From NCBI RefSeq assembly GCF_008364825.1, contig NZ_VTTO01000002.1, forward strand, positions 186,001 through 250,000: a DNA stretch of 64,000 nt, given 5' to 3'. Position numbers and translations under genes: made by a program. Source of the stretch: Azospirillum sp. B21 (GTDB lineage: Bacteria > Pseudomonadota > Alphaproteobacteria > Azospirillales > Azospirillaceae). The notes beneath the pieces are model-generated. The model made no database searches and was not told where the DNA came from. It worked only from the letters and a program-made list of their open reading frames with translations. This document shows, in pieces, positions 50,101 to 58,867 of this stretch (position 1 is the first letter of the stretch; every line of letters starts with the position of its first letter).

Positions 50101-50657
50101 TGGTGTTCGTTGGCCGACACGCTGCGCACGCCGAACAGGATGGCGAAGGCCGCCATCAGCAATGCCGCCATCAGCGCGGTGCCACCCGGCATCTGGTTCA
50201 GGTCGGTCCCCAGCGACGCCCCGGCCAGAATCTCGAAGCTGACGCTTATCGCCTTCAATTGCAGGGCGATGTAGGGCAGCAGCCCGATCACAGCGGCGAC
50301 TGTGACGAGTGCCGCCAGGCTGCGGCTCTTGCCGTAGCGGGCCGACAGGAAGTCGGAGATGGAGACGACGTTCTCCGACTTCGCCACCCGCACGATGCGG
50401 GCCAGCACCGGCCAGCCCAATCCGATCATCAGGATCGGCCCGATATAGATCGGCAGGAAATAGAAACCCCCGGTGGCCGCCCGCCCCACCGCGCCGTAGA
50501 AGGTCCAGGAGGTGCAGTAGACGCCGAAGCTCAGCGCGTAGAGCCAGGGCGTGCGCCGCTCGGCGCCCTGGTCGCCGGTCCGGTCGCCGTACCACGCGAT
50601 GGCGAACAGCGACAGCAGATAGGCCATCGATGCGGCCAGGATGAACCAGCTTTCCAT
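47163..50657 (-). CDS. SSF-type hybrid sensor histidine kinase, CrbS/MxtR-like
   Basis: 1164 residues. Residues 1 to about 500 are a sodium-solute-symporter domain with 12-13 helices (SFGVYCTSWTFYGAVGRAAT). A STAC-like linker (ADLHDLAVRYVGQARADAAF) follows, then PAS (about 690-800), a HisKA variant with His814 (AASHDLLQPLHAARLF), HATPase_c (NYLANAVRYT, KGLGLGLAIVERL) and a receiver with Asp1090 (VILTDYHLDRS). This architecture is CrbS/MxtR, which senses flux of acetate-type substrates. ATG at 50657 chosen; the longer in-frame extension is GC noise. Likely partner: the regulator at 46360. Confidence 0.92.
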   Translation of the reverse strand: MESWFILAASMAYLLSLFAIAWYGDRTGDQGAERRTPWLYALSFGVYCTSWTFYGAVGRAATGGFYFLPIYIGPILMIGLGWPVLARIVRVAKSENVVSISDFLSARYGKSRSLAALVTVAAVIGLLPYIALQLKAISVSFEILAGASLGTDLNQMPGGTALMAALLMAAFAILFGVRSVSANEHHRGLMMAIAAESVVKLAAALAVGGAIAYSVFGDPATFFEAAANHPGFLDLIRLDSIGADWWVACLLSALAILCLPRQFHVAVVENTHGGDVRSSAKLFPAYLVAINLFVLPVALAGLMLFPDGTTNADTFMVSIPLSQGWPWLALAAFIGGLSAATSMILVEMVALSTMICNDVAVPLLMALRPDDRRLRDDPAGILLLIRRSAVIVLVLLSYGCYRLIGPAFPLATIGMMSFTAVAQFAPALLGGLIWSRASRAGAFAGICAGFLGWAYTMLLPSFADAGWLASSALREGPFGLTGLSPVALAGIAGIDPLTNAALWSLGPNILLFVLVSLLTRPSTLERQQAARFISLRRSADGEATGPRGATLADLHDLAVRYVGQARADAAFCRFTGVEDGDLRTALLTRTDGEAIQLTERLLAGAVGSASARVVVAGLLSDRRLSRTDARSIIDEASRAILKQHELLRATVENVPQGIAVFDEDWRVATWNNQFLVLLDLPDGFVQVGTSLQEIVGLIARRGEYGRNGEIETLLERRSDPRRRNKPDVYERVRPDGTVLEIATNPMPGPKPGGGGFVAVYTDVTERHRAAAALREANETLERRIEERTHALSEAKAEAERANRGKTRFLAAASHDLLQPLHAARLFLSALAERNGDSAIRQIDTSLRSVEQILGDLLDVSKIDSGVVKPNPVPMRIEELLKPLGEEFTVLASRHGLGLRVVDCSAIVHSDPTLLRRILQNYLANAVRYTRTGRILLGCRRRGDFLSIEVWDTGPGIPEHKVPEIFMEFRQLDNDADDRGKGLGLGLAIVERLAGILGHTVQVRSRVGRGSAFSVLVPLTDEPVAARAVVVRPRGRDLSGVLVLCLENEPAIARATEDLLSSWSCRVVTAAAPDLALAKLGGRTPDVILTDYHLDRSLTGVEALATLRAALGSDLPAAVVTADRDAAVREDIEAAGCRLLYKPVRPGALRALLGQLLAEGQRMAG

Positions 50658-50911
50658 GGGGCTTTTCGCATCCCGCTTTTGATTCTCTCTCCCTGCGAGC
50701 GACAGCCTATCACAGAGCGCGTGCCGGCGCCGCGCCCACGTTGGGACTCCACCTTCGGCCGCACGCAAAAGAGTGTCGTCGCCGCCGGAGGGGGCAAAGG
50801 GGGCCGTACGACCGCACGCCCGGAGAGGTCGGGACAGAATCGGCCTTCCGTTGTTCTTTCTGCCGGGCTGTGAAGCCTTTGGTCGAACACGCAAGGTTAA
50901 GGAGAGTCCGA

Positions 50912-52093
50912 ATGGTATCGGTCAGCGCCGGTTCCCAGACCAGCATCAACACCGACGATCTCGGGGTTACGGGCATCCGGGGCGGCACGGTTGCCGTGGC
51001 AACACCCAACCAGCTCGTCATCAACTATGCCGACGGCCGCTCCACCGATTTCCGCGGCAATTTCACCTATGACGCCGCTGGTCAGACCCTGACCGGAGGC
51101 ACCATCTCCAGCGTCACCAACTCGACGAACGGCATCCCCGGCCTGTCGGTATCGCAGCTGAACCTGCCGGTCGCGACGGCGCTGGGCTGGGAGGCCGCCG
51201 GCACCGATCCCGGAGCGATCCGCGCGGCGCTGCTGGGCGGCAACGACACCTTCACCGGATCCGATTTCAACGACACGATCCGCGCCTATGCCGGCGACGA
51301 CACCATCAACGGCGGCATGGGCGACGATCTGCTCGATGGCGGCAGCGGCGTGAACATCATCGACGGCAGCGACGGGATCGACACGGTCGCCCGCAGCGCG
51401 TCGCTGGCCGACAGCGGCGCGGTCAAGCACAACGGCGAGATCTACGTGATCGACGCCGGCGGCTACGACCGGCTGACCAATGTCGAGTTCATCCAGTACA
51501 CCGACCAGACGGTTGCCAGCGCCACCGCCCCGGTGTTCGACGCCTTGTCCTACCTCGCGGCCAACCCGGACCTCGCCGCCGTCTACAACACCGAAAGCGA
51601 CGCCGCCTTCGATCATTACCGGACCTTCGGCTGGAGCGAAGGGCGCGCCCTGACCTTCAACGCCGCCGGCTATCTGGCCGACAACCCCGATCTTGCCGCG
51701 GCCTTCGGCACCGACACGGCCGAGGCGACCCGCCATTACATCGAGGTCGGCCGCAACGAGAACCGTCAGGCCGACTTCGACGCCACCAGCTATCTGGCGG
51801 CCAATCCGGATCTGATCCAGGCCTTCGGCAACGATCCGACGGCGGCGGCGCTGCATTACGCGACCTACGGCCGGAACGAGGGGCGGAGCCTGGACTTCAA
51901 TGCCTCCGCCTATCTGGCCCGCTATCCCGACCTGCAGGCGGCCTTCGGCGGCGACCTGCAGGCGGCGACCGCCCATTACGTCGCCCAGGGCTATGAGGAG
52001 GGCCGCAGCGCCGCTCCGCTCGGCACCAGCACCGGCACCGCCTTTGCGTCGGCCGATGCTCTGCAGCAGCAGGCGACGCTGTCGATCGCCTGA
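50912..52093 (+). CDS. RTX-type secreted protein with four 40-residue repeats
   Basis: 393 residues, no cleavable signal, as for type I secretion. Residues about 107-150 hold RTX calcium-binding nonapeptides (LGGNDTFTGSDFNDTI, YAGDDTINGGMGDDLLDG). Residues 209-368 are four tandem repeats of exactly 40 residues: YLAANPDL, YLADNPDL, YLAANPDL and YLARYPDL at 214, 254, 294 and 334, each followed by a GRxEGR-like turn. Similar units occur in large secreted alphaproteobacterial proteins of unknown role. Start ATG at 50912 with AAGGAG. No type I transporter genes nearby. Followed by a strong terminator. Confidence 0.85.
   Translation: MVSVSAGSQTSINTDDLGVTGIRGGTVAVATPNQLVINYADGRSTDFRGNFTYDAAGQTLTGGTISSVTNSTNGIPGLSVSQLNLPVATALGWEAAGTDPGAIRAALLGGNDTFTGSDFNDTIRAYAGDDTINGGMGDDLLDGGSGVNIIDGSDGIDTVARSASLADSGAVKHNGEIYVIDAGGYDRLTNVEFIQYTDQTVASATAPVFDALSYLAANPDLAAVYNTESDAAFDHYRTFGWSEGRALTFNAAGYLADNPDLAAAFGTDTAEATRHYIEVGRNENRQADFDATSYLAANPDLIQAFGNDPTAAALHYATYGRNEGRSLDFNASAYLARYPDLQAAFGGDLQAATAHYVAQGYEEGRSAAPLGTSTGTAFASADALQQQATLSIA
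51536..52015 (+). repeat. Four tandem 120-base coding repeats
   Basis: Exact 40-codon period inside the RTX gene. Conserved positions in each unit: a Phe-Asn/Asp lead-in, YLAxxPDL, an Ala/Phe-Gly turn, xxHYxxxG and xEGR. DNA of the units is well diverged, so the duplications are old. Confidence 0.85.
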
Positions 52094-52114
52094 CGGCGGA
52101 TTGCGGACGGCAAG

Positions 52115-52150
52115 CGGGCGGAGGGTCATCCCCTCCGCCCGTTTCCTTTT
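52115..52150 (+). terminator. Rho-independent terminator after the RTX gene
   Basis: Perfect 11-base stem CGGGCGGAGGG (52115-52125) with CCCTCCGCCCG (52131-52141), loop TCATC, then TTTCCTTTT. Placed 22 bases after the stop; it may also serve the convergent transporter gene. Confidence 0.85.
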
Positions 52151-52195
52151 GCCGAATTATGGCACGGTCAAATTCGCTGTCCGGTCAAATTCGCC

Positions 52196-53911
52196 TCAGT
52201 CGTGCTGGTAGATGTCCACGTCCTTGGTTTCGCGGACGAACAGCAGGCCGATCACCAGGGTCGCGGCGGCGATGATGATCGGGTACCAGAGGCCCGAGTA
52301 GATGTCGCCGGTCGCTGCCACGATGGCGAAGGAGGTGGTCGGCAGGAAGCCGCCGAACCAGCCGTTGCCGATGTGGTAGGGCAGCGACATCGAGGTGTAG
52401 CGGATGCGGGTCGGGAACATCTCCACCAGCATCGCGGCGATCGGGCCGTAAACCATCGTCACGTAGATGACCAGGACGGTGAGCAGGGCGACGACCATCA
52501 CCGTGTCAATGCGGGCCGGATCGGCCTTCGGCGGATAGTTGGCGGTCTTCAGCGCATCGCCCAGGCCCTTGTCGAAGGCGGCGCCGGCGGCCTTGGCGTC
52601 GGTCGGCGCGTGCGAGGCGGTCGGGCCGTGGCTGAGCGACACGGTCGTGCTGGCCTGCGGGGCTGCGGTGTAGCTGGGGATGACCGTGCTGCCGACCTTG
52701 ATCGAGGCGACGGTGCCCGCCGGGGCCACTTCGTTGGTGTAGGGGATGCCGCGCCGGACCAGCGCGCTCTTGGCGATGTCGCAGGAGCTGGTGAACTGGC
52801 TGGTGCCGACCGGGTTGAACTGGAACGAGCATTCGTTCGGATCGGCCACCACGACGACCGGCGAGGTCGCGATGGCTTCCTCCAGCGCCGGGTTGGCGTA
52901 GTGGGTGATGCCCTTGAACAGCGGGAAGTAGGTCAGGCAGGCCAGAAGCAGGCCGGCCATGATGATCGGCTTGCGTCCGATCTTGTCCGCCAGCGTGCCG
53001 AAGATCACGAAGAAGGGCGTGCCGATCAGCAGGGCCGCCGCGATCATCAGGTTGGCCGCCTGGGCATCGACCTTCAGCGTCTGGGTCAGGAAGAACAGGG
53101 CGTAGAACTGGCCCGTGTACCACACCACGGCCTGACCGGCGACGAGGCCGAACAGGGCGAGCAGCACGATCTTCAGGTTCTTCCATTCACCGAAGGATTC
53201 GGTCAGCGGCGCCTTGGAGTGCTTTCCCTCGTCCTTCATTTTCTTGAAGGCGGGCGATTCGTTCAGCATCAGGCGGATCCACACCGAGATGCCGAGCAGC
53301 ACGATGGAGATCAGGAACGGGATGCGCCAGCCCCAGGCGTTGAAATCCTCCGGCGACATCGACACGCGGCAGCCCAGGATGACCAGCAGCGACAGGAACA
53401 GGCCGAGAGTCGCGGTGGTCTGGATCCAGGAGGTGTAGTTGCCGCGGCGGCCGTGCGGCGCATGTTCGGCGACATAGGTCGCGGCACCGCCATATTCACC
53501 GCCCAGCGCGAGGCCTTGCAGCAGGCGCAGGATGATCAGGATGATCGGGGCGGCGATGCCGATGGATGCGTAGTTAGGCAGGATGCCGACGATGAAGGTC
53601 GACACGCCCATGATCAGGATGGTGACCAGGAAGGTGTATTTGCGGCCGATCATGTCGCCGAGACGGCCGAAGACCAGGGCGCCGAAGGGCCGGACGGCGA
53701 AGCCGGCGGCAAAGGCCATCAGCGCGAAGATGAAGGCCGCGGTCGGGTTGACCCCGGAAAAGAACTGCGCGGCGATGACCGCGCTGAGCGAACCGTAGAG
53801 ATAGAAGTCGTACCACTCGAAAACGGTCCCGAGCGAGGACGCGAAGATGACTTTCTTCTCCTCGCCCGTCATCGGTCGGACGGCATCGCCCGACGAAGCC
53901 GCATAGGCCAT
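52196..53911 (-). CDS. MHS-family major facilitator transporter
   Basis: 571 residues with 12 helices of the metabolite:H+ symporter subfamily. Family sequences: VFEWYDFYLYG near the start, FAVRPFGALVFGRLGDMIGR between helices 2 and 3, LLQGLALGGEYGGAATYVAE. A long hydrophilic insert (about residues 330-450, with Cys in PNECSF and SSCDIA) sits between two helices. Substrates in the family include citrate, dicarboxylates, osmolytes and aromatic acids; this form is common in acetate and short-chain acid users. ATG at 53911 with GGGAGGG upstream. A 22-base dyad upstream (54050-54071) is a candidate operator. Confidence 0.88.
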   Translation of the reverse strand: MAYAASSGDAVRPMTGEEKKVIFASSLGTVFEWYDFYLYGSLSAVIAAQFFSGVNPTAAFIFALMAFAAGFAVRPFGALVFGRLGDMIGRKYTFLVTILIMGVSTFIVGILPNYASIGIAAPIILIILRLLQGLALGGEYGGAATYVAEHAPHGRRGNYTSWIQTTATLGLFLSLLVILGCRVSMSPEDFNAWGWRIPFLISIVLLGISVWIRLMLNESPAFKKMKDEGKHSKAPLTESFGEWKNLKIVLLALFGLVAGQAVVWYTGQFYALFFLTQTLKVDAQAANLMIAAALLIGTPFFVIFGTLADKIGRKPIIMAGLLLACLTYFPLFKGITHYANPALEEAIATSPVVVVADPNECSFQFNPVGTSQFTSSCDIAKSALVRRGIPYTNEVAPAGTVASIKVGSTVIPSYTAAPQASTTVSLSHGPTASHAPTDAKAAGAAFDKGLGDALKTANYPPKADPARIDTVMVVALLTVLVIYVTMVYGPIAAMLVEMFPTRIRYTSMSLPYHIGNGWFGGFLPTTSFAIVAATGDIYSGLWYPIIIAAATLVIGLLFVRETKDVDIYQHD

Positions 53912-54049
53912 GGTCTTCACCCTCCCAAGTGAATGGTCATGTAATCCGGTTGGTTTTTAGCGAGCGGTGCATTGCAGTCATATGAACTGATGACCGAGCC
54001 CGCTCCTTGGTTTTCTGACTGATAGTGTGCTTACCAAATTATCCGCGTC

Positions 54050-54071
54050 ACCCCCTACCATGGTCGGGGGT
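54050..54071. promoter_or_regulatory. 22-base near-perfect palindrome upstream of the MHS transporter
   Basis: Outer arms ACCCCC and GGGGGT around a CCATGG core; 20 of 22 positions are symmetric. It lies about 140 bases upstream of the transporter start on the minus strand, in an AT-richer gap with no gene. A dimeric regulator site is likely; which regulator is unknown. Confidence 0.55.
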
Positions 54072-54143
54072 ATCAGCCGTTGCGGTATTGGGCTACAGTG
54101 ATCTTTTGGACAGGTGCGGTGTCCTCCGCCTGAACGGCAACGC

Positions 54144-55211
54144 CTACTGGAACACCGGGGCGTAGAGCAGCCCGCCCTGTGTCCAGGGCCGGTTCGGTCC
54201 GCGTTCCAGCTTGAAGGGGGAGCGGGCGCCCAGGTTGCGCTCGAAGATCTCGCCGTAATTCCCGACCTGCACCACCGCCTGATAGGCCCAGTCCGGGCGC
54301 AGGCCCGCCTTCGCCGCGACCTCCGGCAGGCCGGACAGCAGGCGCCGCATCTCGCTGCCGCCGGTGATCCGCTGGAAATTGGCGTTGGCGCCGGTAACGC
54401 CGGCATCCTCGGCCAGAAACAGCGCATAGATGGTCCAGCGCACCGCCGCCATCCACATGCGGTCGGTGTTCGGCGTCAGCGGCGCCAGCGGCTCGCGTGA
54501 CGGCAGAGGGGCGTCGGCGATCTCCAGCGCTTCCCTGGGCGACTCCAGCATATGCAGCGCGGTGGTCAGCAGTGCCCGATCGGCGCTGAGCGCCGTGCAG
54601 TCGCGGCTGAGGAAGGCCTCCAGCGTATCGGGCCAGCCGGGGAAGCTGCGCAGCTTCCAGGGCCGCTTGCCACCGACAACCAGCGCCTCCAGCTCGGCCT
54701 GGGTGGTGGTTCCGGCTGGGACGCAGACCGTCAGTTCGGTTCCGTCCAACGCCGACCGGCCGTCGGGCAGGCGCCATGCGGCGATCCCCTGCACGTCGTG
54801 GAAGACCGGCGGGCCGAAATCGACGGCGTAGGTCGCGTCGCGGCTCAGCGTCCAGGAGGTCTGGGCGAAGGACACGTCGACCTCGCCGGCGGCGACGGCG
54901 TCGAATTCCTGCGGCTTGGACAGGCGGCGGATTTCCACGGCGTCGGCCTTGCCCAGGACGGCGGCGGCCAGCGCCCGGCACAGATCGACCATGAAGCCGA
55001 CCGGCCGTCCGTTGTCGTCGTTGGCGGCGAAGCCGGGATTGAAGGACACGCCGCAGCGAACCACCCCCCGCCTCTCGATCTCCGCCAGGACGGGGCGGTC
55101 CCCGTTGGGTACGGGCTGCGCGTCCGGCTGCGCCCCGGCGGCGGTTCCGCCAACCGCCGGGACGAGCGCCATAATCAGTCCCAGCGCGGCGGCAACAGGC
55201 TTCAGCCCCAT
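54144..55211 (-). CDS. Periplasmic amino-acid-binding protein (AapJ-like), orphan
   Basis: 355 residues. Signal peptide (KPVAAALGLIMALVPAVGGT) and type II periplasmic binding fold: RGVVRCGVSFNPGFAANDD, NGRPVGFMVDLCRALAAAVL, DVSFAQTSWTLSRDATYAVD, NYGEIFERNLGARSPF. It resembles general L-amino-acid-binding proteins such as AapJ, but no permease or ATPase gene is near. Its divergent position beside a TorS-like hybrid kinase suggests it may instead present a ligand to that sensor, as TorT does. That role is inference. Confidence 0.85.
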   Translation of the reverse strand: MGLKPVAAALGLIMALVPAVGGTAAGAQPDAQPVPNGDRPVLAEIERRGVVRCGVSFNPGFAANDDNGRPVGFMVDLCRALAAAVLGKADAVEIRRLSKPQEFDAVAAGEVDVSFAQTSWTLSRDATYAVDFGPPVFHDVQGIAAWRLPDGRSALDGTELTVCVPAGTTTQAELEALVVGGKRPWKLRSFPGWPDTLEAFLSRDCTALSADRALLTTALHMLESPREALEIADAPLPSREPLAPLTPNTDRMWMAAVRWTIYALFLAEDAGVTGANANFQRITGGSEMRRLLSGLPEVAAKAGLRPDWAYQAVVQVGNYGEIFERNLGARSPFKLERGPNRPWTQGGLLYAPVFQ

Positions 55212-55331
55212 CCTTCTCCCCTTATCCTACGGCGCCGCTATGATACGCTGCCCACGGCACCGCGCAAACGATTGGGGGTGTCGGTGTAGGTGTTGGGGCT
55301 GGGCGTCTGGACGGGACTGGCGGGATTGGGA

Positions 55332-58300
55332 ATGGCGGGCGGCAGCGAGTCGGAGACCGGCAGGTCCGAAGCCGGAAAGGCGGGCGTGGTGAGGATCGGC
55401 GTCGGCGCGCGTCTGTTCGGCGCTCTCGCCTTCAATGGTCTGGTCGCCTTCCTGATCGGGCTTGGCGCCTATATCGCCTTCGACGGCCTGCATGCCGGAA
55501 TCACCAAGGTGACGTCGGAGCAGTTTCCGGCCGTCGTCGCCTCCGCCAAGCTGGAGCGCCAGCATCAGCGGATCATGCGGACCCTGGAACAGCTGGCTCT
55601 GTCGGACGACAATTTCGGTCGTGAAACGATCAAGCAGGGGTTGGCGGACCAACTGGACGGCTATGACCGGCTGCTGGCGGAGATGGACTCGTCCAATGCC
55701 CCCCAGGCAAGGCGGATCGCCGGGCTGAAGCAGCAGCGCGACGAGATCCTGCGGCTGCGCGACGCCATCGACCGCGGCGTGACCGCCCGCGTCGCCGCCC
55801 GCCGGGCCTTGGCCGACCGCACCCGCGACGTGCGGCGGATGGCCGATGCCCTGGCGGAACCGGGACTGCGCGGGGTCGAGGACGTGGGCGTTCAGCGCTG
55901 GCTGGCGATGGCCGAGCGGCTTCTGTTCCTGATCGCGTCGGTCCATCAGGCGGAGAACAGCTTTGCCCTGGCCCGGCTGGCCGATGGCGCGGCGGCGCAG
56001 TTGGAGAGTCTCGCCGCATCGGTACCGGGGGGGGCTGTCGATGGCGTATCGGACCGGCTGACCCGGCTGGCCGAGGGCATGCGCGCGGTGGTGGAGGGCG
56101 ACCGTTCCGTCTTCCGCCAACGGCAGGCGGAACTGCAGGCGTCGGAGGCGCTGAACGGGCTGGTCGACCGCGCCAATCAGGTGTCGCTGGTCAACACCGG
56201 CCTCAACACCGGGATCTTCGTCGAGCAGACCAAGGCGGCGGAGGAAAGCCGTCAGCAGGTGATCGAGGTATCGACCACCTACACCCGCCTGTTCTTCGCC
56301 TCCGTCGGGGTGGTGGTGCTGGGAATGGTGCTGTCGGTGCTGTATGTCCGGCGCAAGGTGCTGGCCCGTCTGTGGGCGGTCAGCGAGGCGATCCGCGACC
56401 GCACCGGGGGCGGCAGGGCGGAGGTGCCGGCGACCGGCGCCGACGAAATCGGCGAGCTGGCCCGCGCGCTGCGCTTCTACATCCAGGAGACGGAGGACAA
56501 GAGCGAGGCGCTGCGCCGCAACGAGCAGTGGCTGCGCACGGTGCTGGAGGCGGCGCCGGTCCCGCTGGTGATCTCCGGCCGTGCCGATGGCCAGATCCGC
56601 TTCGTCAACCGCCGTGCCGCCGATTTGTTCGAGGCCGCCGATGCCGGAGAACTGTTGGGCCGGCCGGCCGCCACCGTCTGGTACGTGCCGGCGGTGCGCG
56701 AGGAGTTCGTCCGCGACGTCTTCGCCAGCGGGCTGGCGCTGGATGTCGAAACGGAACTGGTGACCCGTACCGGCCGCCGGCTGTGGGGCCTGCTGTCCGG
56801 CATCGCCTTCGAATTCCAGGGGGAGGAGGTGCTGCTGAGTTCGGTCGTCGACATCACCCGCCGCCGCGAGGCGGAGGAGCTGCTGCGCCGGACCCAGGCC
56901 TTCCTGGACGCCGTGATCGACAATGTGCCGAGCGTGCTCTACGTGCTGGAGGGCGATACCGGCCGGGTCGTGCTGTGGAACCGGGCGGCGGAGGATTGCT
57001 TCGGCACCCGCCGCGCCGACATCGAGGACCGCACCCTGGCCGAGGTGCTGGGTCCGGAGACCGGACGGGCGCTGGCCGGCGGCGATCCCGGATCCATGCG
57101 GTCGCTGGGCGTTGAAGAGCTGGCGTTGGCCCGCAACGGCGAGACCGCGGTCTTCGCCCTGCAGCGCCATCCCTTCGAATGGTCGGGCGACGGCCGCTGC
57201 CGCATCATCTGCGTCGCCAACGACATCACCGCCTCGCGCCGGGCGCGCGAGGAGCTGCGGCAGGCCAAGGAACGGGCGGAGCGCGCCGACGCCGCCAAAA
57301 CCGAATTCCTCGCCACCGTCAGCCACGAGATGCGCACGCCGCTGAACGGCATCCTCGGGCTGTGCCGGCTGTTGCTGACCGGGCAGCTGCATGCGGGCGA
57401 GCGGCGCTATGCCATGTCGATCATGCGCTGCGGCCATGGGCTGCTCGATCAGGTCAACGACATCCTCGATCTGCGCAAGATCGAGGACGGCAAGCTCGAC
57501 CTCGATCCCGCTCCCTGTGCCCTGCTGCCGGTGCTGGAAGAGGTCGTTGCGACGGTGGAAGGACTGGCGAACGAGAAGGGCATCGACCTCGACCTCGACA
57601 TCGCGCCGGAGGTGCCGGAACTGGTTGTGGTCGACCGCCAGCGGCTGCGCCAGATCCTGGTGAACCTCGTCGGCAATGCGGTGAAGTTCACGGAACGCGG
57701 CGGGGTCGATCTGCGCGTCGACATCGAACCGGCTTCGGAACGTTCCGGGGGCGGAGAGACCGGCGAAATGCTGCGACTGGCCGTGCGCGACACCGGCATC
57801 GGCGTGCCGCCGGAACGCCGGGCCGCCATCTTCGAGAAGCTGGAACAGGCCGATCCGACCATCGCGCGGCGCTTCGGCGGCAGCGGGTTGGGGCTCGCCA
57901 TCGTGCGGCATCTGCTGGACGCCATGCAGGGCAGCATCCGGGTCGACAGCGCGGTCGGGCTGGGCAGCGTCTTCACCGTCACCATCCCCCTGCAGCGGGT
58001 GGAGGAAACCGCCCTGCCGGCGCGGCGGCCCGGCCGGCTCCTGCCGATCAGCCGGGTGCGGTCGCTGGCCCTGCTGCTGGTGGAGGACGACGCGATCAAC
58101 CGGGAGGTGGCGCTGGGACTGCTGTCCGACGCCGGCCACCGCATCACCGTCGCCGAGACGGGGGAGAAGGCGCTGGAACTGGCGGCCCGCCGGCGCTTTG
58201 ACGCCGTGCTGCTGGACATCCGCCTGCCCGACATCGACGGGCCGGAGGTGGCGCGCCGCATCCGGGCCTTCGCGGATGCCGACCGGGCGGCGGTGCCGAT

Positions 58301-58856
58301 CGTCGCGGTAACCGCCAACGTCTTCGCCGCCGACCGCGCCCGCTATCTCACCGCTGGGATCGACGCGGTGATCGAAAAGCCGATTTTCCCGGAACGGCTG
58401 ATGCATTTGCTGTCCAACGCCGTCGCGTCACGCGGGGATGGCGGCGATGGCGAAGACACAGGCGGCGCCGAGACCGCCGTCGCGATCCCTTCCCGCCCGC
58501 TGGTCGTGGAGGAGGACGTGAGCGACGAGATCCTGGAACGCTATATCCGCTCTCTCGGCCCGGCGCGCTTCGCCACCATCCGCGGGCTGCTGCTGGACTC
58601 CGCGCAGGAGGGGCTGCCCCGCCTGACCGCCGCCGATACGCCCGACGACGAGATCGAGGACATCGCCCACCGTCTGGCCGGGGCCGCCAGCCATTTCGGC
58701 CTGACCCGCTTCGTCGGCCTGATGCGCGCGGTGGAGGACGGCATGCGCGAAGGCCGCCGTGTCGAGGCCCAGGAACTTGCCGCGACCGCGGAATCGGTGT
58801 TCGGCCGCGGGCTTGCGGCAATGGATGCGGTGCAGGGGATGCTGCAGGGGGCGTAA
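55332..58856 (+). CDS. TorS-like membrane hybrid histidine kinase
   Basis: 1174 residues. Helix 1 (LFGALAFNGLVAFLIGLGAY), a long helical periplasmic sensor (about 45-315), helix 2 (FFASVGVVVLGMVLSVLYV), HAMP, two PAS domains (about 400-640), HisKA with His665 (VSHEMRTPLNG), HATPase_c (NLVGNAVKFTE, GGSGLGLAIVRHL), a receiver with Asp962 (VLLDIRLPDIDG) and Hpt with His1113 (IAHRLAGAASHFG). This matches TorS/ArcB-type relays. Start uncertain: ATG 55332, GTG 55290 or GTG 55386. A binding protein is divergent upstream and a TorR-like regulator lies beyond the next gene. Confidence 0.88.
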   Translation: MAGGSESETGRSEAGKAGVVRIGVGARLFGALAFNGLVAFLIGLGAYIAFDGLHAGITKVTSEQFPAVVASAKLERQHQRIMRTLEQLALSDDNFGRETIKQGLADQLDGYDRLLAEMDSSNAPQARRIAGLKQQRDEILRLRDAIDRGVTARVAARRALADRTRDVRRMADALAEPGLRGVEDVGVQRWLAMAERLLFLIASVHQAENSFALARLADGAAAQLESLAASVPGGAVDGVSDRLTRLAEGMRAVVEGDRSVFRQRQAELQASEALNGLVDRANQVSLVNTGLNTGIFVEQTKAAEESRQQVIEVSTTYTRLFFASVGVVVLGMVLSVLYVRRKVLARLWAVSEAIRDRTGGGRAEVPATGADEIGELARALRFYIQETEDKSEALRRNEQWLRTVLEAAPVPLVISGRADGQIRFVNRRAADLFEAADAGELLGRPAATVWYVPAVREEFVRDVFASGLALDVETELVTRTGRRLWGLLSGIAFEFQGEEVLLSSVVDITRRREAEELLRRTQAFLDAVIDNVPSVLYVLEGDTGRVVLWNRAAEDCFGTRRADIEDRTLAEVLGPETGRALAGGDPGSMRSLGVEELALARNGETAVFALQRHPFEWSGDGRCRIICVANDITASRRAREELRQAKERAERADAAKTEFLATVSHEMRTPLNGILGLCRLLLTGQLHAGERRYAMSIMRCGHGLLDQVNDILDLRKIEDGKLDLDPAPCALLPVLEEVVATVEGLANEKGIDLDLDIAPEVPELVVVDRQRLRQILVNLVGNAVKFTERGGVDLRVDIEPASERSGGGETGEMLRLAVRDTGIGVPPERRAAIFEKLEQADPTIARRFGGSGLGLAIVRHLLDAMQGSIRVDSAVGLGSVFTVTIPLQRVEETALPARRPGRLLPISRVRSLALLLVEDDAINREVALGLLSDAGHRITVAETGEKALELAARRRFDAVLLDIRLPDIDGPEVARRIRAFADADRAAVPIVAVTANVFAADRARYLTAGIDAVIEKPIFPERLMHLLSNAVASRGDGGDGEDTGGAETAVAIPSRPLVVEEDVSDEILERYIRSLGPARFATIRGLLLDSAQEGLPRLTAADTPDDEIEDIAHRLAGAASHFGLTRFVGLMRAVEDGMREGRRVEAQELAATAESVFGRGLAAMDAVQGMLQGA

Positions 58857-58867
58857 ACTGCCGGTCC

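Noticed and set aside
47934..50873. A 979-codon plus-strand frame
   Set aside because: Antisense to the SSF hybrid kinase, which has clear helices and catalytic motifs.
52165..52194. Two direct copies of CGGTCAAATTCGC, 17 bases apart
   Set aside because: Real but short, placed between a terminator and the 3' end of the MHS transporter gene; no function can be argued.
55227..58406. A 1059-codon minus-strand frame
   Set aside because: Antisense shadow of the TorS-like kinase, His/Gln/Arg-rich with no motif.
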